From Leyella stercorea (GTDB lineage: Bacteria; Bacteroidota; Bacteroidia; Bacteroidales; Bacteroidaceae), in contig NZ_JADYUF010000011.1 of the NCBI RefSeq assembly GCF_021531655.1, positions 15,902 to 79,901 of the forward strand: a stretch of DNA of 64,000 nt. Direction: 5' to 3'. Shown here one piece after another: positions 35,256 to 45,036 of the stretch; within the stretch, counting starts at the first letter, position 1, and each line of letters opens with the position of its first letter. Made by a program: the position numbers and the translations under genes. The notes beneath the pieces were generated by a model, which saw only the letters and a program-made list of their open reading frames with translations, ran no database searches and was not told where the DNA came from.

Positions 35256-36596
35256 ATGTTCAAACGAATAGCACTCAATTATCTTCGCGACTGGGCACGT
35301 AAGGACGAACGTAAGCCCTTGGTTTTGCGTGGTGCCCGCCAGGTGGGCAAGACAACGCTTGTCAAGATATTTGCCGAGGAATTCGACAATTACATCTATC
35401 TTAATCTTGAGGAGAACGAGAACGCTGCATTGTTTGCAGCCGACTATTCTTTCGACGATTTGCTGTCGGGCATCTTCTTCAAGGCAAATGTACGTCAGGA
35501 CAACTGCCGCACACTTATATTCATCGACGAGATACAGAACGAACCTAAGGCTGTGCAGTCGTTGCGCTACTTCTATGAGAAGCGTCCCGACATATATGTC
35601 ATAGCTGCTGGCTCACTATTGGAGAGTCTGATGGACCGTCACATATCGTTTCCAGTGGGTAGAGTAGAGTATATGGCTCTCCATCCCTGCACGTTTGTAG
35701 AGTTCCTTTCGGCTATAGGCGAGCAGCTTCTTGCCGAGCAGGTTGAGGCTGTATCGGTACCTCAGTCGCTGCACAGCTATACGCTCGACCTCTTCAAGAA
35801 ATACATGATAATAGGCGGACTGCCAGAAGTTGTTGCCAACTATGCACAGTATCGCGACATGGTGCGGCTTGGAGGCATATTCAATTCGCTGCTCTCGGGC
35901 TATCGCGACGATGTGGAGAAGTATGCCGCCAAGCCTAAGGAGCAAGACTCCATACGCTATATTCTTAATTATGGCTGGACATCGGCTGCCCATCGCATAC
36001 AGTTTGCCAAATTCACCAACTCCTCGTTCAAGTCGGCTGATGTGAGCAACGCATTCCGTACGCTTGAGAAGACTCTGCTCCTCGAACTTGTCTATCCTCT
36101 TACGTCAACATCGTTCCCCGTACTGCCCGACCTGAAGAAGAGTCCAAAACTGTTATGGCTTGACACCGGTCTGGTCAATTACGTAGCCGGAATGCAAGAA
36201 GAACTGCTCTTCACTACCGACAGCGACGAACTCTGGAACGGCGACATTGCTGAACATATCGTAGCCCAGGAACTTCTCGGCGCTACAACTATGTTTGGCG
36301 AGAAGCGTATGTTCTGGGTGCGCGATGCCCGCAACTCTCAGGCAGAAGTAGATTTCGTGATACGCTATAAGTCGCATCTGCTGCCCATTGAGGTAAAGAC
36401 TGGCAACAATTCAAAGCTCCGCTCCCTGCATCAGTTTATGGAAGAGTCGCGTGAGAATATCGCCCTACGATTGTGGAACGGTCCGCTGTCCTCCGATGTC
36501 ATCACCCGAACCGACGGTAGAGCATTCACTCTCTACAACATTCCGCTGTATTATGCAGGCCATTTGGACAATTGGCTTAATTCCCTAACTCCTTAA
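35256..36596 (+). CDS. AAA ATPase with C-terminal DUF4143 domain (2 of 3)
   Basis: 446 residues from MFKRIALNYLRDWARKDERK. Walker A GARQVGKT (26-33), Walker B LIFIDEIQ, sensor AAGSLLES and a DUF4143 C-terminus with EVDFVIR and PIEVKTG, again PD-(D/E)XK-like. A start 21 bp upstream is possible, but the chosen Met matches the family, and the duplicated copy at 45037 begins exactly at the third base of this start codon. Codon use is GC-richer than ATPase gene 1, so the two are not recent duplicates. Function of the family is not known. Confidence 0.92.
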   Translation: MFKRIALNYLRDWARKDERKPLVLRGARQVGKTTLVKIFAEEFDNYIYLNLEENENAALFAADYSFDDLLSGIFFKANVRQDNCRTLIFIDEIQNEPKAVQSLRYFYEKRPDIYVIAAGSLLESLMDRHISFPVGRVEYMALHPCTFVEFLSAIGEQLLAEQVEAVSVPQSLHSYTLDLFKKYMIIGGLPEVVANYAQYRDMVRLGGIFNSLLSGYRDDVEKYAAKPKEQDSIRYILNYGWTSAAHRIQFAKFTNSSFKSADVSNAFRTLEKTLLLELVYPLTSTSFPVLPDLKKSPKLLWLDTGLVNYVAGMQEELLFTTDSDELWNGDIAEHIVAQELLGATTMFGEKRMFWVRDARNSQAEVDFVIRYKSHLLPIEVKTGNNSKLRSLHQFMEESRENIALRLWNGPLSSDVITRTDGRAFTLYNIPLYYAGHLDNWLNSLTP

Positions 36597-36711
36597 CTTC
36601 TCTCGCTCGTGAAGTTCTTGCTAAAGCAAGCGGCAAAGCCGAGCGAATTGACAAATTCTGCGTAGCTGTCGGTAACTCACGGGTTGCATCGCATGGAGGG
36701 GTGGCTAAAAA

Positions 36712-36748
36712 AAAGGCTTGCCAGAATGGGGTAACCCGGCAAGCCTTT
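36712..36748. terminator. Bidirectional terminator between ATPase gene 2 and the TlpA-like gene
   Basis: AAAGGCTTGCC / GGCAAGCCTTT is a perfect 11-bp stem with A-runs on the left and TTTCAATCC on the right; it serves the convergent genes on both sides. Confidence 0.8.
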
Positions 36749-36783
36749 CAATCCAAAAAAGATCAACTCTTATATTTGCTTTA

Positions 36784-37911
36784 TTATTCTCCAAAAAGTT
36801 CGGAGAGCTTGGCGTCAAGCTCGGCGGGATTGTCGAAGCGACCAATCATTGTGCCATCGGCTGCGACGAGGAATTTAGAGGGGATGTATGAGACGTTGTA
36901 GATGTCGTTCTGGTCAATCATCTTACCGTCTTCGCCTTTGAATTCACGGAGGATGTGATGGAAGGGTTCTATACCGTCCTTGATGATGGCTTTACGCCAG
37001 CCTTCCACGTTCTTGTTGTCGGAGGCGATGCAGAAGACTTCAAGTCCGCGGTCATGATACTTGTTGTAAATCTCTTTGATGTGTGGAAATGACTTGCGGC
37101 AGGGGACGCACCAGGTTGCCCAGAAGTCGACGAGGACGGGTTTACCCTTGAGTGAGCTGAGGGTGATTGTCTTGCCGGCAGGTGTGGTGCCTTGAAGCTC
37201 GGGAGCGGGTTGCCCGGGCTGGATGGCGGCGAGGCGATTGAGCTGATGTTTCACAAGGGTTGCGGCAGCCTGGACTTCGGGGTTCCAGCTTTCGTAGATT
37301 TCCTTGATCTGAGGATATGTGAGGTCCTGAGCCAGAACGTACATCACACCAAGGTTGTTGAATGAGGCTGGATGAGTCTTGACGAAATTCAACCGGGTGT
37401 GGAATACGCTATCGCGCATCGGTGTGAGTACAAAACGCTGCAAACTGTCGATGAGTGCGGGAGTTGTTGTTTCGTGGTTGCGGATAATGTCTTTGTAAGG
37501 GTCAGCCATACTGTAGATGCCTGCAATCACAGCGTCAAGAGAGTCAGACTCTACCGTGGAAGGTGAACCCGAGACGGGTGCTTTACTGTAATCATCGCCG
37601 CTGAGAGAGACTGTCATATCGGCGAGATCAAGCATAAAGCGGCGGATGCGGTTGTTGTCACGAGCATTCAGTTCGCCGGCATAGAGGTAAGCGTCGGTAG
37701 GATGGTTCAAAGTTCCGGAGAATGAGAATGAGCCATTAGCCACTGTGGCGGTATCCCTAATCATTGAGTCGTTGACCGAATAAGAGAGATAGAACTTTTC
37801 ACCGTCGGCAGCGTCTGTCGTTCCGGAAAGGGTGAATTGGTTGGAAGGCTTGCTTGAAAAAGCATAAAGCAAACCGAGAGAGAGGAATCCGATTAATTTA
37901 ATAATTTTCAT
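36784..37911 (-). CDS. TlpA-family thiol-disulfide oxidoreductase with DUF4369 N-terminus
   Basis: 375-residue exported protein. Signal peptide at 1-19 without a lipobox Cys, DUF4369 beta-domain at about 25-120, a helical middle, and a C-terminal thioredoxin domain with active site WCVPC (Cys268, Cys271). Periplasmic disulfide reductant or isomerase. Last gene of the ECF sigma - FecR - SusC - SusD cluster, 12 bp after susD, suggesting that the imported or surface-processed substrate is a disulfide-containing protein or peptide; that is inference. Confidence 0.93.
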   Translation of the reverse strand: MKIIKLIGFLSLGLLYAFSSKPSNQFTLSGTTDAADGEKFYLSYSVNDSMIRDTATVANGSFSFSGTLNHPTDAYLYAGELNARDNNRIRRFMLDLADMTVSLSGDDYSKAPVSGSPSTVESDSLDAVIAGIYSMADPYKDIIRNHETTTPALIDSLQRFVLTPMRDSVFHTRLNFVKTHPASFNNLGVMYVLAQDLTYPQIKEIYESWNPEVQAAATLVKHQLNRLAAIQPGQPAPELQGTTPAGKTITLSSLKGKPVLVDFWATWCVPCRKSFPHIKEIYNKYHDRGLEVFCIASDNKNVEGWRKAIIKDGIEPFHHILREFKGEDGKMIDQNDIYNVSYIPSKFLVAADGTMIGRFDNPAELDAKLSELFGE

Positions 37912-37923
37912 AACTTTTGATAA

Positions 37924-39369
37924 TTAGAAATTCTGTTTAACCAAACTGTTGATAGAAGTCACAGAAGTGGGGAAGGGGAAAATCCAGAGGGTGGATTCTG
38001 GAGTGATGGTGTAGGTCTTGCCATCAATGGTGTGAGAATAGTTCTGTTTGTAGTCGGGGAGCTGATTCCAGCGTTTGCGCTGCACGAAGTTATAGAACGT
38101 GTAGGCACATTCACCGTGAGAAATCTGCTTCAGCTTGGCGATAGCAGTAGCCTTGTCGTTGATGCCAGTGCCTTTGAGGGGATGATAATCAGCAGGGCGG
38201 AAACGCTTCTCACGGATAGTGTCAAGATAGCCCATCGCCTCGTCGAACTGACCGCGCTCAATGGCATCCTCAGCAAGGATCAGATACATGTGGGTAGACT
38301 TGGGTCCAACGGGGTTCCAACAGTCGGTACCAACACAGACAGCCTTGCCTTCGATACCGAGATTTCCTTTGCAATAACCACCTACCTCATCCCACTGGTG
38401 AGTCATATCATAATCAGGTATCGCAGTCAGAGAAAGGTAGCCCGGTTCAAATGCAGCCATACATTCGGGGAGCAGAACGTTCATGTCAAAGAAATCGTAG
38501 GAGCAGAAATAATCCTCCTTCATGCCAAGCATCGGGCGAATGATACCTTTTCCCATACCATAAACGGCAGGGCCAATGAGCGTGTTGTAATCCTCGATGG
38601 TGCTATTGTATTTCAAGGCCTCACGTGCAGCATCTGCAGCCTCCGAGAGACGGTGCATAGCAGCGAGAGTCCATGCCTTAACAGCATATAGCATAGGTTT
38701 ACCCATACGCATGGTGTTGACCGGTTCGGCAGGAAGTCCATCAATCTCAATGGCTTTGTTGCAGTCAGCAAGGATATCGTCGTAAACCTCCTGCAGGGAG
38801 CGCTGAGGCTGGTTCTTGATAATGTCGTCGGTTTCCTTGAAATATATGATAGATGGGGTTTCAGCAGCATAAGATGAATTATAAGCCTTAGCGAACTTCT
38901 GGACAGCAAGGAAATGAGCGAAGGCCCGGAGAGTGAGGGCCTCGCATTTAATCTTGCGCTTATGGTCTTCCTCGCCCTGAGCCTTGTCAACAAGCTGGAG
39001 GATAGGATTGGCAACCTTACCGATAATCATGTATGCACCGGTGTAGGTGTAGTCTATATTGACGAGGTTTGGCAGCTCTTTATCATGACCTACCTCATCA
39101 TAAGTCCAATAAATGGTATTTGCTGATTTGTAGGGTAATGAGAGCTGATAAGGTACAGATGAGCTTGTGAATACGATATCACTACCGATTGCACGGACAT
39201 CGTTCATCATCATGAAATACTGGTAATAATCATTGAGCAGCATCTCAAGCTGGGCACTTGTCTCAAGGAGGTTCATACCCTTAGGCTGGATGTCGGTGTA
39301 CTCGGAACATGATGTAATCAACATAGAGACTCCGATAGCAGCCGACGAAAGTAATTTATATATGTTCAT
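37924..39369 (-). CDS. SusD/RagB-family surface nutrient-binding lipoprotein
   Basis: 481 residues from MNIYKLLSSAAIGVSMLITS. The lipobox is in LITSCSEY, so the mature protein is a lipoprotein at the cell surface. RagB/SusD helical TPR-like core follows (LTLRAFAHFLAVQKFAKAYN is the family signature). It caps the SusC barrel to capture substrate. The start three codons upstream (39378) is possible but would lie within one base of the susC stop. Substrate is unknown. Confidence 0.94.
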   Translation of the reverse strand: MNIYKLLSSAAIGVSMLITSCSEYTDIQPKGMNLLETSAQLEMLLNDYYQYFMMMNDVRAIGSDIVFTSSSVPYQLSLPYKSANTIYWTYDEVGHDKELPNLVNIDYTYTGAYMIIGKVANPILQLVDKAQGEEDHKRKIKCEALTLRAFAHFLAVQKFAKAYNSSYAAETPSIIYFKETDDIIKNQPQRSLQEVYDDILADCNKAIEIDGLPAEPVNTMRMGKPMLYAVKAWTLAAMHRLSEAADAAREALKYNSTIEDYNTLIGPAVYGMGKGIIRPMLGMKEDYFCSYDFFDMNVLLPECMAAFEPGYLSLTAIPDYDMTHQWDEVGGYCKGNLGIEGKAVCVGTDCWNPVGPKSTHMYLILAEDAIERGQFDEAMGYLDTIREKRFRPADYHPLKGTGINDKATAIAKLKQISHGECAYTFYNFVQRKRWNQLPDYKQNYSHTIDGKTYTITPESTLWIFPFPTSVTSINSLVKQNF

Positions 39370-39378
39370 AATAGTCAA

Positions 39379-42300
39379 TTATATGTTAATGTTAAGACCA
39401 AAAACGTAAGAAGACGGGGTGCGGATGCCTAATGTCTCGGGATCTACGCCAAGATTATTCTTAGTCCAAATGGCTTTTGGATTATTGATCTGGAAACGGA
39501 AAGTGCAGTGGTTGATACCGAAGCGGCGGAGCCAGTTTTCGGGAATGTCGTAACCAAAGACGATATTGCGTATTTTCAGGAAGTCGGCGTCGTGAACAGA
39601 GGTGTTGCTATATTCGGTCTCATCGCTTAGCATATTGGAGCCATACTGACCGATACCAGGAGTGTTGGTAGGATTTTCAGGAGTCCAGGCGTTGAGGAAA
39701 TATGAGGCAATTGCGGTGTTGGGGACATCAAAAGTCTCATTCTCACAAAGGGCACGCATCTTATGACCACCATAATAAGCCATCAAGAGACTGAAGCTGA
39801 AACCACGCCAACGGAGAGAGTTGTCCATGCTGACAATCACCTTAGGATCGGTCTGACCGGAGTATTCAAGGACATCCACGGTGTTACGGGAAACAGAGCG
39901 CTGAGGATTTCCATCTTCGTCAAACCAAGTGGTCATACCTTCACGGCCAGTGTCGGAGCTAATGCCTGCAAAACGATAGCTCCACAAAGCGCTTGCGGGA
40001 TATCCGCTGACAAAAGGAGTACGAATCAATTCAGTGGCAGTCTTGGCTGCATTCTGTACCTTGGTGACCTCATTCTTATTATGAGTGAAAGTCAAAGAGG
40101 TAGACCATGAGAAATCCTTGCGGTCGGATGGCTTGAACCAGTCATATGAAAGCGCGATTTCAACACCTCGGTTGCGCATAGAGGCAACGTTTGCAAACAT
40201 GGAAGCGAAACCGGTAGAGGGGTCAAGCATCTGATTGTTGAAAACGTCTTTGCTGACCTTATTATAGTAATCAATATTACCACGCAGACGATAATTGAAA
40301 AGGCTGAAATCAACACCGATATTGGTGGTACGTGCCTGTTCCCAACGTAGGTTAGGGTTGGCTGGACTGCTTATAGTACCAAGTGGAAGCTGAGTGAATG
40401 GATTATTACCCTGTGTTGTAGCCACCATATAGCTTGACGCACCCTGATAGATGTTACCGGTGACACCGTAGCTTGCGCGGAGCTTAAGGAAGCTGAGCCA
40501 AGTGAAATCGTGCATAAATGATTCCTTGTGGAGGTTCCAACCACCACCTACAGACCAGAGGGGTTTGCCACGGAACTTGGTGTTAAGACCGTAAACGTCG
40601 GCATAGTCCTTACGATAAGAACCGAAGATGTTGTAACGTTCATCGTAGGTATAAGTAAGGTTGGCATATCCTGATGCGTAGCGGTGACGTTGTTCGACGA
40701 CAATGCCCATGCCATTTTCAAAATAAGGCTGGTAAACGAATTGGTAAGCGCTATAGCCGCGACCTTCCATCATATAACTGCTATTGTAACGCCATTCTCT
40801 TCCACCGAGAGTACCGAAGTCAACGGTGTGGGTAGAGCTGTTCTGAAGCTGCTCGTCGTAACCGAGGACTAGAGACTTGGTGCCATTCAACTTGGTTTCA
40901 CGGAATTCAAGACCAGCGATTGCAACAACGTCGTGTTTCTTAAAGAAAGTGTTGGAGTAATTCAACTGACCGCGGAGGGTGTAATATTTGCCCTTGGTGT
41001 TTGTGGTCTGAAGCATACCGCCGTTTTCTGGGGTGTTGTATTTCACACGGCCAGCAGCATCAACTGTGGTATAAGCATTGCGAATGACACGAGAGGTAAG
41101 ACTCTTTTCGTTGGCATGAGTCTGTTCCTCAACGTTATCAATCTCATAGCTGAACATTGCGTTGGCGGTAAGTCCTTTGATGATACGGAACTCGAGGTCG
41201 GCCATATAGCGCATGTTCTGGCGAGTGTTGGTCTTGACATTGTTCTTTAACTCGCTCACCGGGTCGGTGCCGAGGTCGTGGAATCCATTGGGGACATCCC
41301 AATATTCGTTACCGGTGAACCAGTAATAGGTTTTGCGGATGGATCCATCCTCATTATAGAAAGGCATGTAGGCAGGGAGAGTCCATGGGTCAAAGCTACC
41401 ACGGTAATTAGCATTGTATCCAAGAGATTTCTGATCAGAATAAAGGCCGTTTACACTGACGGTAGCTTTTAGCCATTTGGCAAGTTCAAAAGAACCTTTG
41501 TAGTACGCGGTGAGCCAGTCAAGGTCATTGTTGATCAACTCGGCATTATCATGTTTGTAATTGACAACTAGATTATTGCTCGAAACATCGGAGCTGTTGC
41601 GGAGAGCGAGGTTATATTGCTGAAGGAGACGTGTGTGGTAAACATTGTCAGCAAAATCGCGGGCATAATTATTGGTACGGTATTTGGCAAGGCGGCTGTC
41701 AAGCTCCTGACGGGAAATTTTGCCACTGGCGAACTGATAATAGTCATAGTAAATAGGTGTCACCTGACTACCTTCGGTGATGGACTTTTTCATGTTGTCC
41801 AACGCATTGTCGCGAGTGAGGTAATACTCCATATATTTTGCCTCTGTATCGACCTGTTGGGCCGGAGTCATATAGAAGTTGTCGGCATAGTCCATGTTTT
41901 TATTCTCGTAAACGGTAAGGTTTGCGGAGAAGTCAATGTCAACTTTGCCTTTTTTTGTGGCGTTTTTGGTGGTGACGACAATGATGCCGTTGGCGGCGCG
42001 GGCACCGTAAATTGCGGCTGCAGCTGCGTCTTTGAGGACGTTAACTGACTGGATGTCGTAGGGGTTGAGGTCTTCGATGGCGCCTTCGATGGGGACTCCA
42101 TCAACGACGAGGAGAGGGGCAGTGTTGCCGTGGAGGGTTCCGACACCACGGATGATGGGTTTGCCGCCATAGGTGGAGAGTCCGGCTACGCGGCCTTCGA
42201 GGTTGTCAAGGACGTTGGTGGTGTAGCGTTCGTTGAGTTTGGCGGATGAGATTGTGGTTACTGAACCGGTCATTTTCTCTTTTTTGACTTCCTGATAGCC

Positions 42301-42930
42301 TGTTACGACGACTTCGTCCATGACGTTGGTGTTTGGCTGGAGAGTGATGGAGAGGTTGTTGCGGTTGCCGACTTTTATTTTCTGCGAAATCATACCTACA
42401 TAAGAGACCGCGAGAACAGGGTCGGAGCCGCTGACATGGATGGTGAAGTTTCCATTAATGTCAGTGACCACGCCTGCTTCGGTTCCTTCGAGTATCACGT
42501 AAGCTCCGATGAGCGGCTCGCCTTCGGTGTCAAGGACTGTACCACGGATGTTGCGGTTGGCACGGTTGACTTTTGCCGCAGTACGTTTGTCTATGGAGAC
42601 TGTGATTACGCGGCCTTTGATGGTGTAAGTCATCGCGGTGCCGTGAAGAATGGTTTTGAGCGCATCGGCAACGGATGCTTTTTTGATATCGCATGTGACG
42701 CGATATCGCTGCACCTCATCGTAGATGTAGGAGAATTTGTAGCCTGACTGGGCTTCAACTTGCTCAAGGACCTGTACCATAGGTGTGTTAGTGGCCCGGA
42801 GCGTTACTGTGGATTTTTGATCTGCCGCGAGTGCCGGAATGGCGATGAACAGGCAGAGGAGGTAGCAAATGAGCTGACGACTGATGGACGTCAGGGCTAC
42901 GCGGTGATTTGGGTTTTCATGATAATCCAT
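39379..42930 (-). CDS. SusC/RagA-family TonB-dependent outer-membrane transporter with STN signalling domain
   Basis: 1183 residues from the chosen Met (MDYHENPNHRVALTSISRQL); 14 codons more are open upstream. Order: signal peptide ending near IPALAADQ, secretin/TonB N-terminal (STN) domain, carboxypeptidase-regulatory-like domain (IRGTVLDTEGEPLIGAYVIL), plug (MDEVVVTGYQEVKKEKMTGS onward) and a 22-strand barrel ending YVFGLNINI. The STN domain is the sort that contacts a FecR anti-sigma factor, whose gene lies 100 bp upstream. It imports its ligand with TonB and signals its presence. Confidence 0.96.
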   Translation of the reverse strand: MDYHENPNHRVALTSISRQLICYLLCLFIAIPALAADQKSTVTLRATNTPMVQVLEQVEAQSGYKFSYIYDEVQRYRVTCDIKKASVADALKTILHGTAMTYTIKGRVITVSIDKRTAAKVNRANRNIRGTVLDTEGEPLIGAYVILEGTEAGVVTDINGNFTIHVSGSDPVLAVSYVGMISQKIKVGNRNNLSITLQPNTNVMDEVVVTGYQEVKKEKMTGSVTTISSAKLNERYTTNVLDNLEGRVAGLSTYGGKPIIRGVGTLHGNTAPLLVVDGVPIEGAIEDLNPYDIQSVNVLKDAAAAAIYGARAANGIIVVTTKNATKKGKVDIDFSANLTVYENKNMDYADNFYMTPAQQVDTEAKYMEYYLTRDNALDNMKKSITEGSQVTPIYYDYYQFASGKISRQELDSRLAKYRTNNYARDFADNVYHTRLLQQYNLALRNSSDVSSNNLVVNYKHDNAELINNDLDWLTAYYKGSFELAKWLKATVSVNGLYSDQKSLGYNANYRGSFDPWTLPAYMPFYNEDGSIRKTYYWFTGNEYWDVPNGFHDLGTDPVSELKNNVKTNTRQNMRYMADLEFRIIKGLTANAMFSYEIDNVEEQTHANEKSLTSRVIRNAYTTVDAAGRVKYNTPENGGMLQTTNTKGKYYTLRGQLNYSNTFFKKHDVVAIAGLEFRETKLNGTKSLVLGYDEQLQNSSTHTVDFGTLGGREWRYNSSYMMEGRGYSAYQFVYQPYFENGMGIVVEQRHRYASGYANLTYTYDERYNIFGSYRKDYADVYGLNTKFRGKPLWSVGGGWNLHKESFMHDFTWLSFLKLRASYGVTGNIYQGASSYMVATTQGNNPFTQLPLGTISSPANPNLRWEQARTTNIGVDFSLFNYRLRGNIDYYNKVSKDVFNNQMLDPSTGFASMFANVASMRNRGVEIALSYDWFKPSDRKDFSWSTSLTFTHNKNEVTKVQNAAKTATELIRTPFVSGYPASALWSYRFAGISSDTGREGMTTWFDEDGNPQRSVSRNTVDVLEYSGQTDPKVIVSMDNSLRWRGFSFSLLMAYYGGHKMRALCENETFDVPNTAIASYFLNAWTPENPTNTPGIGQYGSNMLSDETEYSNTSVHDADFLKIRNIVFGYDIPENWLRRFGINHCTFRFQINNPKAIWTKNNLGVDPETLGIRTPSSYVFGLNINI

Positions 42931-43031
42931 AACAATATTTAATGATGGTTTATACTTCAAATGACAAGCCATCGGGAGTTATGGGTAGCTGTGAAACGAT
43001 TTTTTTTCGAAAAAAAAGTTTCCTGCGGCGA

Positions 43032-44183
43032 TTATTTTGTGGGCGAGATGCGGATATTCGTGCCGTCGAAGGTGACGTTGAGAGTCCCGAACGTGTTGAG
43101 ACTTTCTACGATTGACTCTACCGGTTCATTGCGGTCGGCTACGAAGTGGAGTCGATATGACATGAGAGTGCGGTCTGAGAGTCCGACGTTGACATTATAC
43201 CAGCGTCCAAGTTCAATCATGACATCTATAAGCGGAACATTGTCAAAGTAGAAAAATCCATCACGCCATGCGTCAAGCTCACGGTTGTTGATATTTGAAA
43301 CCACAAGTTTCCCACCTTTCAGGGTCACATCCTGTCCGGGGTCGAGGGTCACAGATGATTTGTCGGTCATATCCAGGACAAGCACTTTCCCTGAGAGCAG
43401 CGAGACACGCACGTCGGCGCGGTTATAGGCGCGCACATCGAACTCGGTTCCGAGAGCTGTAGTTGAGATTTTGTCTGATATTACTATAAACGGGTGGTTC
43501 TCGTCATGAGCTACTGCGAAGTATGCTTCTCCTTCAAGATTGACTGTACGTCGGTCTGAAACAAAGCGGGCGGGAAAGCGGAGTGAGCTTTCGCCATTGA
43601 GAGTCACCTCTGTTCCATCGGCGAGGATTATGCGGATGCGTTTCCCTCGGGGCGTGGTGACCGTGCGTTCCTCAAATACCGATGTCACTGAAACTTTTCG
43701 CATATCCAGTACTTCAGTGTCAAGGTATACCGGTTTATTGGCAGTCTCCACGTTTTTCTGAGGAGCGGTGTGAGTTTTCGGTTTTGATGTTTCAGCCGTC
43801 GGGGTAGAAGATGTCATAGTTATGCGGCCATCCTGCTTGACGGCGGCAAAGAGTACGAGGTCTTCCTCCTGTGGGATTTCAGGCTTGGTGAAAAATCCGA
43901 GAGAGAAGAGGATTATGAGACAAGCGGCTATGCCTGCCACCGCTCCTCCGAAGGCATAGAGCCAGCGGAAAGTGGCGCGAGGTGACGGTTTTTCCTGAAC
44001 ATCACAGGCTGCCTCGGGGCGCAATGAGAGAAAGCGCTGCCATTCACGGTCAGCGTCGAAGCGAGGCGCCGACTCGCGCATGAATGCGGCTCCCACATCG
44101 CGCGCGTCATCCCTGATCAGGTCGGGATTAATGTCAATTGGCTGCTCCCGGTCGATATCTTTATGGCGTTTTTCTGTTTTCAT
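43032..44183 (-). CDS. FecR-family anti-sigma factor
   Basis: 383-residue inner-membrane regulator. N-terminal cytoplasmic part, a single membrane helix near residues 72-92 (LYAFGGAVAGIAACLIILFS), the FecR domain (TTPRGKRIRIILADGTEVTL, NLEGEAYFAVAHDENHPF) and a C-terminal DUF4974 domain. It holds the ECF sigma factor inactive until the STN domain of the SusC-like receptor signals. 29 bp separate it from the sigma gene. Confidence 0.94.
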   Translation of the reverse strand: MKTEKRHKDIDREQPIDINPDLIRDDARDVGAAFMRESAPRFDADREWQRFLSLRPEAACDVQEKPSPRATFRWLYAFGGAVAGIAACLIILFSLGFFTKPEIPQEEDLVLFAAVKQDGRITMTSSTPTAETSKPKTHTAPQKNVETANKPVYLDTEVLDMRKVSVTSVFEERTVTTPRGKRIRIILADGTEVTLNGESSLRFPARFVSDRRTVNLEGEAYFAVAHDENHPFIVISDKISTTALGTEFDVRAYNRADVRVSLLSGKVLVLDMTDKSSVTLDPGQDVTLKGGKLVVSNINNRELDAWRDGFFYFDNVPLIDVMIELGRWYNVNVGLSDRTLMSYRLHFVADRNEPVESIVESLNTFGTLNVTFDGTNIRISPTK

Positions 44184-44212
44184 TTAAGTATGTGCTATAT
44201 TATAAAGACGTT

Positions 44213-44740
44213 TCAATCGGGATTTTGGTCAGTTCCCTTTTTATATTTTACACCGAAATACTTCCTGATTGTCTCAAGTCCCTTCATGATGTGCATCTTT
44301 ACGCCATTGGTCGAGATATCAAGCATCTGCGCCACTTCCTTGTATGTTTTCTCTTCATAGTAGCACTGCTTGAGTACAAACTGGGTGCGCTGCGGCATAT
44401 CATGTATCAGCTCGGATATTTTTTCAAGGCGTTCATCATATTTAGCCGCTGTCTCGCTGTCGAGTGGTGGAATGTCGCGGAGGGCGTATTCCCGGTGTTC
44501 GTCAACTACACGGAGATGCTCAATTGAGTTCAGACAGTGGTTACGGACAGAAGTGAAGAGGTAGGCCTTGGCATCTTTCACGTCCATGGTATCGAATCGG
44601 TCCCAGAGGGTGCAGAACACATCCATCACGATATCTTTGGCAGCGTTGTGGTCACGCAGGATGTAGGACGCATAGTGCTGTAGCTGTTCGGCATGGGTGC
44701 GGAACAGAAACTCAAAATCTTTTTTCTTGAATGCGTCCAT
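44213..44740 (-). CDS. ECF-family RNA polymerase sigma factor
   Basis: 175 residues. Sigma2 region: DHNAAKDIVMDVFCTLWDRF; sigma4 helix-turn-helix: YYEEKTYKEVAQMLDISTNGVKMHI. It directs transcription of the adjacent TonB-receptor operon when released by FecR. First gene of a five-gene minus-strand locus. No TAnnTTTG box is seen right upstream, fitting an ECF-type or weak promoter. Confidence 0.95.
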   Translation of the reverse strand: MDAFKKKDFEFLFRTHAEQLQHYASYILRDHNAAKDIVMDVFCTLWDRFDTMDVKDAKAYLFTSVRNHCLNSIEHLRVVDEHREYALRDIPPLDSETAAKYDERLEKISELIHDMPQRTQFVLKQCYYEEKTYKEVAQMLDISTNGVKMHIMKGLETIRKYFGVKYKKGTDQNPD

Positions 44741-44821
44741 ATAATGGTTCTTAGGGGTCAGCGAGGGTCACCAGCCTCCCGGTCCGTTGATCTCCGGACG
44801 TGCCGGAAACTTATGATACAA

Positions 44822-44851
44822 TAAAAAAGGTCTAACTCAAAAGAGCTAACC
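44822..44851 (-). terminator. Probable terminator of the tRNA-Pro gene
   Basis: Read on the minus strand, GGTTAGCTC-TTTT-GAGTTAGACC forms an imperfect stem followed by TTTTTT. It lies 17 bp after the tRNA 3' end. Confidence 0.6.
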
Positions 44852-44867
44852 CCATTACTTAAATTAG

Positions 44868-44943
44868 TCGGGGTGAGTAGACTCGAACTAGCGACCTCAC
44901 GCCCCCCCAGAGGCGTACTCTAACTGGGCTGAGCTACACCCCG
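44868..44943 (-). tRNA. tRNA-Pro (GGG), slightly irregular
   Basis: 76 nt without CCA. The acceptor stem CGGGGTG / CACCCCG is perfect, with TAGCTC...GAGT as the D arm and TTCGAGT as the T loop. The anticodon arm reads ACGCC-TCTGGGGG-GGCGT, giving an eight-base loop (or a seven-base loop with a weakened stem) with CTGGGGG around anticodon GGG. The T stem GCTAG/CTACT has a C-C mismatch. So it may be functional or a decaying copy. It lies just beyond the ECF sigma gene, at the edge of the accessory region. Confidence 0.75.
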
Positions 44944-45036
44944 TTGTTTTGGTTTAACGGGTGCAAAAGTACGTATTTACGGGGAATTTGCAAAATTTTT
45001 CAGACGCTTTTTTGCTCAAAAAACGTTTTTTAATTG

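Noticed and set aside
36784..44740. Polysaccharide-utilisation locus in the strict sense
   Set aside because: There is SusC, SusD and a regulator pair but no glycoside hydrolase, lyase or sulfatase; the TlpA-like gene gives no carbohydrate link, so the substrate is left open.
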